From Eubacteriales Family XIII. Incertae Sedis bacterium (lineage in GTDB: Bacteria; Bacillota; Clostridia; Peptostreptococcales; Anaerovoracaceae), in the NCBI GenBank assembly GCA_031281765.1, contig JAITEX010000066.1:1-9143 (forward strand): DNA of 9,143 bases, given 5' to 3'. Positions 7,060-9,143 of this stretch are shown here, one piece after another. The position numbers and the translations under genes are program-made. Below the pieces are notes generated by a model, which did no database searches, had not been told where the DNA came from, and saw only the letters and a list, made by a program, of their open reading frames with translations. Within the stretch, counting starts at the first letter, position 1, and every line of letters begins with the position of its first letter.

Positions 7060-7920
7060 ATGGCTACGGAGAATATAGTAATAATAGAGCGCGATGACGA
7101 GCGCTTCCCGGAGAGCCTGCGGGCGATAACGGACGCGCCGAAGCGCCTGCATTGCATCGGTGACGTTTCCCTCCTGCGCGCGAAATCCGTCGCCGTCGTT
7201 GGCGCGCGGCGCGCGACGGATTACGGCAGATGGGCGGCGCGGACCATCGGACGCCGCCTTGCGGAAAGCGGCGTCTGCGTCGTGAGCGGCATGGCCGAGG
7301 GCGCGGATACCGCCGCGCATATCGGGGCGCTTGAAGGCGGGGGCAAAACGGTTGCCGTCCTCGGCTGCGGTATCGACATCTGTTTTCCCACCGGGAATAA
7401 GAAGCTGAAACGCGAAATCGAAGAAAAGGGGCTCGTGGTATCCGAGTATCCGCCCGGCGCGCCGGGCGGGAAATTCACTTTCCCGCGCCGCAACCGCATT
7501 ATCAGCGGCCTGTCCGCGGCCGTCGTCGTCGCGGAGGCCGGCGTTGCGAGTGGCTCCCTTATCACCGCCGAATTCGCGGTCGACCAGGGACGCGAGGTCT
7601 ACGCCGTTCCCGGGAACATCAACCGCCTGCTCTCCGCGGGCGCAAACAAACTGATTCGCGACGGGGCGCGGCCCCTCGTGCTTATAGACGATTTGCTTGC
7701 TGACCTCGGCGCCGGCGCGAAGTACGCGCAGAATGACCCCACAGACCTCGCCGAGGAAGAGCGGGCCGTCTTTAACCTCGCGAAGCGGTGCGGGGAAGTG
7801 ACGATAGACGAGGCCGCATCCCTGCTGATGCGCTCCGTCGCCTCCCTCACCGCCACCGTGACCCTGCTTGAAATGAAGGGCGTCCTTTCCTATGAAAAAG
7901 GGCGCTTCTTCGTCCCGTGA
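7060..7920 (+). CDS. dprA: DNA-processing protein DprA
   Basis: This 286-residue cytoplasmic protein has a Rossmann-like DprA core and a C-terminal winged-helix domain. Visible motifs are VGARRATDYG (47-56), SGMAEGADTAAH (76-87), FPRRNRIISGLS (141-152), VVVAEAGVASGSLITA (155-170) and AVPGNIN (182-188), then GANKLIRDGARPL (194-206). The winged-helix domain is about 229-286. DprA binds incoming single-stranded DNA, protects it and loads RecA, and is also needed for plasmid transformation. It lacks the extra N-terminal helix-hairpin-helix or SAM domain that makes many homologues 350 residues or more; a stop at 7030-7032 rules out an upstream in-frame start. The ATG has GGGAG 3 nt upstream and AAGGAG (7042-7047) 12 nt upstream. 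The 50-bp gap after comM suggests one transcript with yraN and comM. No terminator is visible after the stop. Confidence 0.95.
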   Translation: MATENIVIIERDDERFPESLRAITDAPKRLHCIGDVSLLRAKSVAVVGARRATDYGRWAARTIGRRLAESGVCVVSGMAEGADTAAHIGALEGGGKTVAVLGCGIDICFPTGNKKLKREIEEKGLVVSEYPPGAPGGKFTFPRRNRIISGLSAAVVVAEAGVASGSLITAEFAVDQGREVYAVPGNINRLLSAGANKLIRDGARPLVLIDDLLADLGAGAKYAQNDPTDLAEEERAVFNLAKRCGEVTIDEAASLLMRSVASLTATVTLLEMKGVLSYEKGRFFVP

Positions 7921-7946
7921 GAGAAGAAAAGTTCACGAGCAGGTAT

Positions 7947-7992
7947 GCAATAACGAATTTGTTATTGACACGCAATAACGAATATGTTATAT
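7947..7992. promoter_or_regulatory. Twin palindromic operators of the toxin-antitoxin operon
   Basis: Two copies of GCAATAACGAATWTGTTAT (7947-7965 and 7972-7990) match at 18 of 19 positions and are spaced 25 bp apart. The first is part of a perfect 20-bp dyad with CAATAAC and GTTATTG arms around GAATTT (7948-7967). The second is a shorter dyad, ATAAC and GTTAT. Copy one overlaps the -35 hexamer. Copy two fills the spacer and reaches into the -10. This is the expected layout for autorepression by the HTH antitoxin, alone or with its toxin. Confidence 0.8.
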
Positions 7993-7993
7993 T
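7965..7993 (+). promoter_or_regulatory. Promoter of the toxin-antitoxin operon
   Basis: A perfect -35 TTGACA (7965-7970) lies 17 bp before the -10 TATATT (7988-7993, 5 of 6). Transcription from about 8000 would leave a leader of roughly 17 nt before the toxin start codon. Both hexamers are overlapped by the operator repeats. Confidence 0.82.
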
Positions 7994-8016
7994 AAAATAG
8001 ATGAAAGGCAATTAAA

Positions 8017-8382
8017 TTGTATAAAGTCATCACGTATAAAGACCGTGCCGCGAATGATGAAATAGCGAAATATATTCAAGCCCTTAATGGTAAAATAACA
8101 ACGAATAAAGATGCGAGGATACGATACAAGAAGATAATGGAGTATATAGGGCAACTTCAAACGTATGGCATAGCCGCCGGCGAACCGGCAATGAAGCATA
8201 TCAAAGGTACGGAGATATGGGAACTGAGGCCGACCAATGACAGGATTTTCTTTGCGTATTGGAAAGATAATGTCTTTGTGCTTTTATCGCATTTTATTAA
8301 AAAATCGCAAAGGACGCCGCGGAGAGAGATTGAGCGGGCGGAGCGAAACCGTAAGGATTTCTTAGAGAGGTACGGTGAGTAA
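8017..8382 (+). CDS. Type II toxin of the RelE/HigB (phage Gp49-like) family
   Basis: This 121-residue protein shows the Gp49-like toxin pattern in its C-terminal half: KHIKGTEIWELRP (60-72), R76, then FVLLSHFIKKSQRTP (87-101) and the closing helix EIERAERNRKDFLERYG. The family are ribosome-dependent mRNA endonucleases. The basic and aromatic residues K63, R71, R76, H92 and K95/K96 are where activity is usually placed in relatives. The start is TTG at 8017, with AAAGG (8004-8008) 8 nt upstream; the nearby ATG at 8001 runs into a stop after four codons. The antitoxin follows immediately, so the order is toxin first, as in HigBA. The sequence is visibly more AT-rich than dprA upstream, which suggests horizontal acquisition. 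Catalytic activity is inferred from family membership only. Confidence 0.88.
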   Translation: MYKVITYKDRAANDEIAKYIQALNGKITTNKDARIRYKKIMEYIGQLQTYGIAAGEPAMKHIKGTEIWELRPTNDRIFFAYWKDNVFVLLSHFIKKSQRTPRREIERAERNRKDFLERYGE

Positions 8383-8383
8383 T

Positions 8384-8695
8384 ATGAGCATTACAATAAA
8401 AGGTGATACGTTTACGACTTTTGATGACCTTTGGGAAGCCTCGAACCTGACACAAGCCGAGAAGGATGAAATAAAACTCAAAATAGACCTTGTCGGGAAA
8501 CTGATTGAAGCGCGGGAGCAGAAAGGTATTTCTCAAAAGCAGCTTGCTGAAATGTCTGGATTGAAACAACCGGCTATAGCTCGCCTTGAACGTATGCAAG
8601 CAACGCCGCAAGTCGATACTCTTTTCAGAGTCTTAAGACCGTTAGGCTATACGCTTGCCATTGTGCCGGACAAGAAAACGCGCGCATCAAAATAG
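8384..8695 (+). CDS. XRE/Cro-family HTH antitoxin
   Basis: From the ATG at 8384 this is a 103-residue protein. A GTG at 8375 would add three residues and overlap the toxin end by 8 bp. GAGG (8367-8370) lies 4 nt from the GTG and 13 nt from the ATG, while GGTGAG lies 4 nt before the ATG, so the start is not settled. Residues about 36-93 form a Cro/C1-type helix-turn-helix, with ISQKQLAEMSGLKQPAIARL at 49-68 as the core. The N-terminal 35 residues, including TTFDDLWEASNLTQAEKDEI, probably neutralise the toxin. The tail is basic (DKKTRASK). It is the expected DNA-binding repressor for the twin palindromes at 7947-7992. No terminator is visible between its stop and the rRNA promoter about 40 bp downstream. 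Confidence 0.9.
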   Translation: MSITIKGDTFTTFDDLWEASNLTQAEKDEIKLKIDLVGKLIEAREQKGISQKQLAEMSGLKQPAIARLERMQATPQVDTLFRVLRPLGYTLAIVPDKKTRASK

Positions 8696-8710
8696 TATAG
8701 TTTCCCGGAA

Positions 8711-8761
8711 ATAATTTACAAAAAATTCTTCTTGACTTTGGGGTTCCGGAACACTTATAAT
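8711..8761 (+). promoter_or_regulatory. Strong rRNA-type promoter with AT-rich upstream element
   Basis: A -35 TTGACT (8732-8737, 5 of 6) and a perfect -10 TATAAT (8756-8761) are separated by 18 bp. The 20 bp upstream (8711-8730) are almost pure A/T with an A-run, as in UP elements of rRNA promoters. A perfect palindrome, TTCCGGAA (8744-8751), lies in the spacer. Transcription would start near 8768, giving a leader of about 245 nt before 23S. Confidence 0.82.
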
Positions 8762-8767
8762 ATACAG

Positions 8768-9012
8768 GCTGACTTATTGAGGCGAAACGCGAGTTTCGAC
8801 GATACGGGGCGGCGAATGCACCTTGAAAACCGAATAATGAAAACGAAAAGAAATCGAGTATAAGACATCAAATCGAGTTATTCCAAGCCGATTGTGAGAG
8901 CAAGAGGCTATAAACAAAAAATTTGGGTAATATACTATGATTTCAACCGAGAAACCAGAAAAAAACCGAAATTAATAATAGTAAAAGCTACACTATTATA
9001 ACCAAATTTATT
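8768..9012 (+). other. Transcribed leader of the 23S rRNA gene, spacer-like
   Basis: This non-coding AT-rich stretch lies between the rRNA promoter and 23S. It has no tRNA cloverleaf and no plausible ORF. It holds a GCGA tetraloop hairpin and boxA-like motif near its start, two copies of AAATCGAGT (8851-8859 and 8870-8878), and a hairpin with tandem G-A mismatches (8886-8909). At the end is ACCAA-ATTTA-TTGGT (9001-9015), whose 3' arm enters the 23S 5' end. From about 8810 onward it resembles a Firmicutes 16S-23S spacer. Only the leader role is inferred from position. Confidence 0.65.
8783..8830 (+). promoter_or_regulatory. boxB-like hairpin plus boxA-like rRNA antitermination site
   Basis: CGAAAC-GCGA-GTTTCG (8783-8798) is a perfect 6-bp stem capped by a GNRA tetraloop. 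Eighteen bases later, TGCACCTTGAAAAC (8817-8830) resembles the boxA-like element of Gram-positive rRNA leaders and spacers. The order boxB then boxA just after the start site matches known rRNA leaders, where NusB-NusE bind boxA and help polymerase resist Rho. The assignment is by resemblance. Confidence 0.55.
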
Positions 9013-9143
9013 GGTCAAGTAATGAAGAGCATAAGGCGAATGCCTTGGCATCGGGAGCCGAAGAAGGACGTGACAAGCTGCGAAAAGCTTGGGTGAGGAG
9101 CAAATATCCGCTATAGCCCAAGATGTCCGAATGAGGGAACTCA
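9013..9143 (+). rRNA. rrl: 23S ribosomal RNA, 5' end (3' part outside window)
   Basis: From GGTCAAG (9013-9019) the sequence follows the conserved 5' domain of bacterial 23S rRNA: GGCGAATGCCTTGGCA, then GGGAGCCGAAGAAGGACGTG, then GCGAAAAGC and TGTCCGAATGAGGGAACTCA at the window end. The exact 5' end is set by analogy with the E. coli GGUUAAG start, where the first bases pair with the 3' end of the molecule. No 16S rRNA or tRNA lies upstream: the antitoxin gene ends 317 bp before the 23S, and the gap contains a dedicated promoter. The 23S is therefore transcribed separately here. Whether 5S follows cannot be seen. Confidence 0.95.

Noticed and set aside
7880..7945. Terminator after dprA
   Set aside because: CTTCT and AGAAG can pair across the dprA stop, but the stem is weak and there is no T-run after it.
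8001..8015. ATG at 8001 as toxin start
   Set aside because: It reads four codons and stops at TAA. The toxin frame is opened by TTG at 8017 behind AAAGG.
8768..9012. Spacer tRNA (Ile or Ala) as in linked rRNA operons
   Set aside because: No acceptor stem, T-loop or anticodon arm could be laid out. The GAGTTTCGAC string belongs to a simple tetraloop hairpin.

Overview
The window comes from the chromosome of an anaerobic bacterium. A Na+-translocating decarboxylase pump (OadG/OadB type) sits beside housekeeping genes, and the rRNA leader carries a CACCTTGAAAAC-type motif like those in Firmicutes 16S-23S spacers. Negativicutes (Firmicutes with a Gram-negative envelope) or Synergistota fit best, but this is inferred from gene content and the phylum cannot be fixed from the sequence. 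The main genes are fairly GC-rich and make liberal use of the ATA isoleucine codon. The toxin-antitoxin pair and the rRNA leader are clearly more AT-rich. All recognisable genes lie on the + strand.

Layout. 1-123 is the 3' end of tpiA (triosephosphate isomerase), followed by nine tandem 10-bp units (121-210). secG (293-535) has its own promoter and a possible terminator. Then come a very short oadG-like gene (649-810) and oadB (814-2022), the membrane part of a Na+-pumping decarboxylase, with no carboxyltransferase or biotin-carrier gene in view. trkA (2089-3453) and trkH (3456-4919) encode a Trk/Ktr-type K+ uptake system. A promoter at 5004-5032 starts a DNA-processing block: yraN (5079-5468), comM/yifB (5468-7009) and dprA (7060-7920). 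ComM and DprA are the branch-migration helicase and RecA loader of natural transformation.

After dprA the composition changes. A type II toxin-antitoxin pair (RelE/HigB-like toxin 8017-8382, XRE antitoxin 8384-8695) sits behind a near-consensus promoter overlapped by two almost identical palindromic operators. About 40 bp further on, a strong rRNA-type promoter (8732-8761) starts a roughly 245-nt leader with a boxB-like GNRA hairpin and a boxA-like antitermination motif. This leads straight into the 5' end of a 23S rRNA gene (from about 9013, cut by the window end).

The most notable point is that this 23S gene is not preceded by a 16S gene: protein genes occupy the upstream region and the 23S has its own promoter. 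It is therefore an unlinked or orphan 23S locus, unless the assembly is wrong. Other points of interest are the period-10 repeat with phased A-runs upstream of secG, the paired TA operators, the stand-alone and unusually short OadG next to OadB, an 18-bp tandem duplication inside secG, and nested inverted repeats beside the yraN promoter. I saw no mobile element, CRISPR array or tRNA. I found no clearly new multi-gene system.
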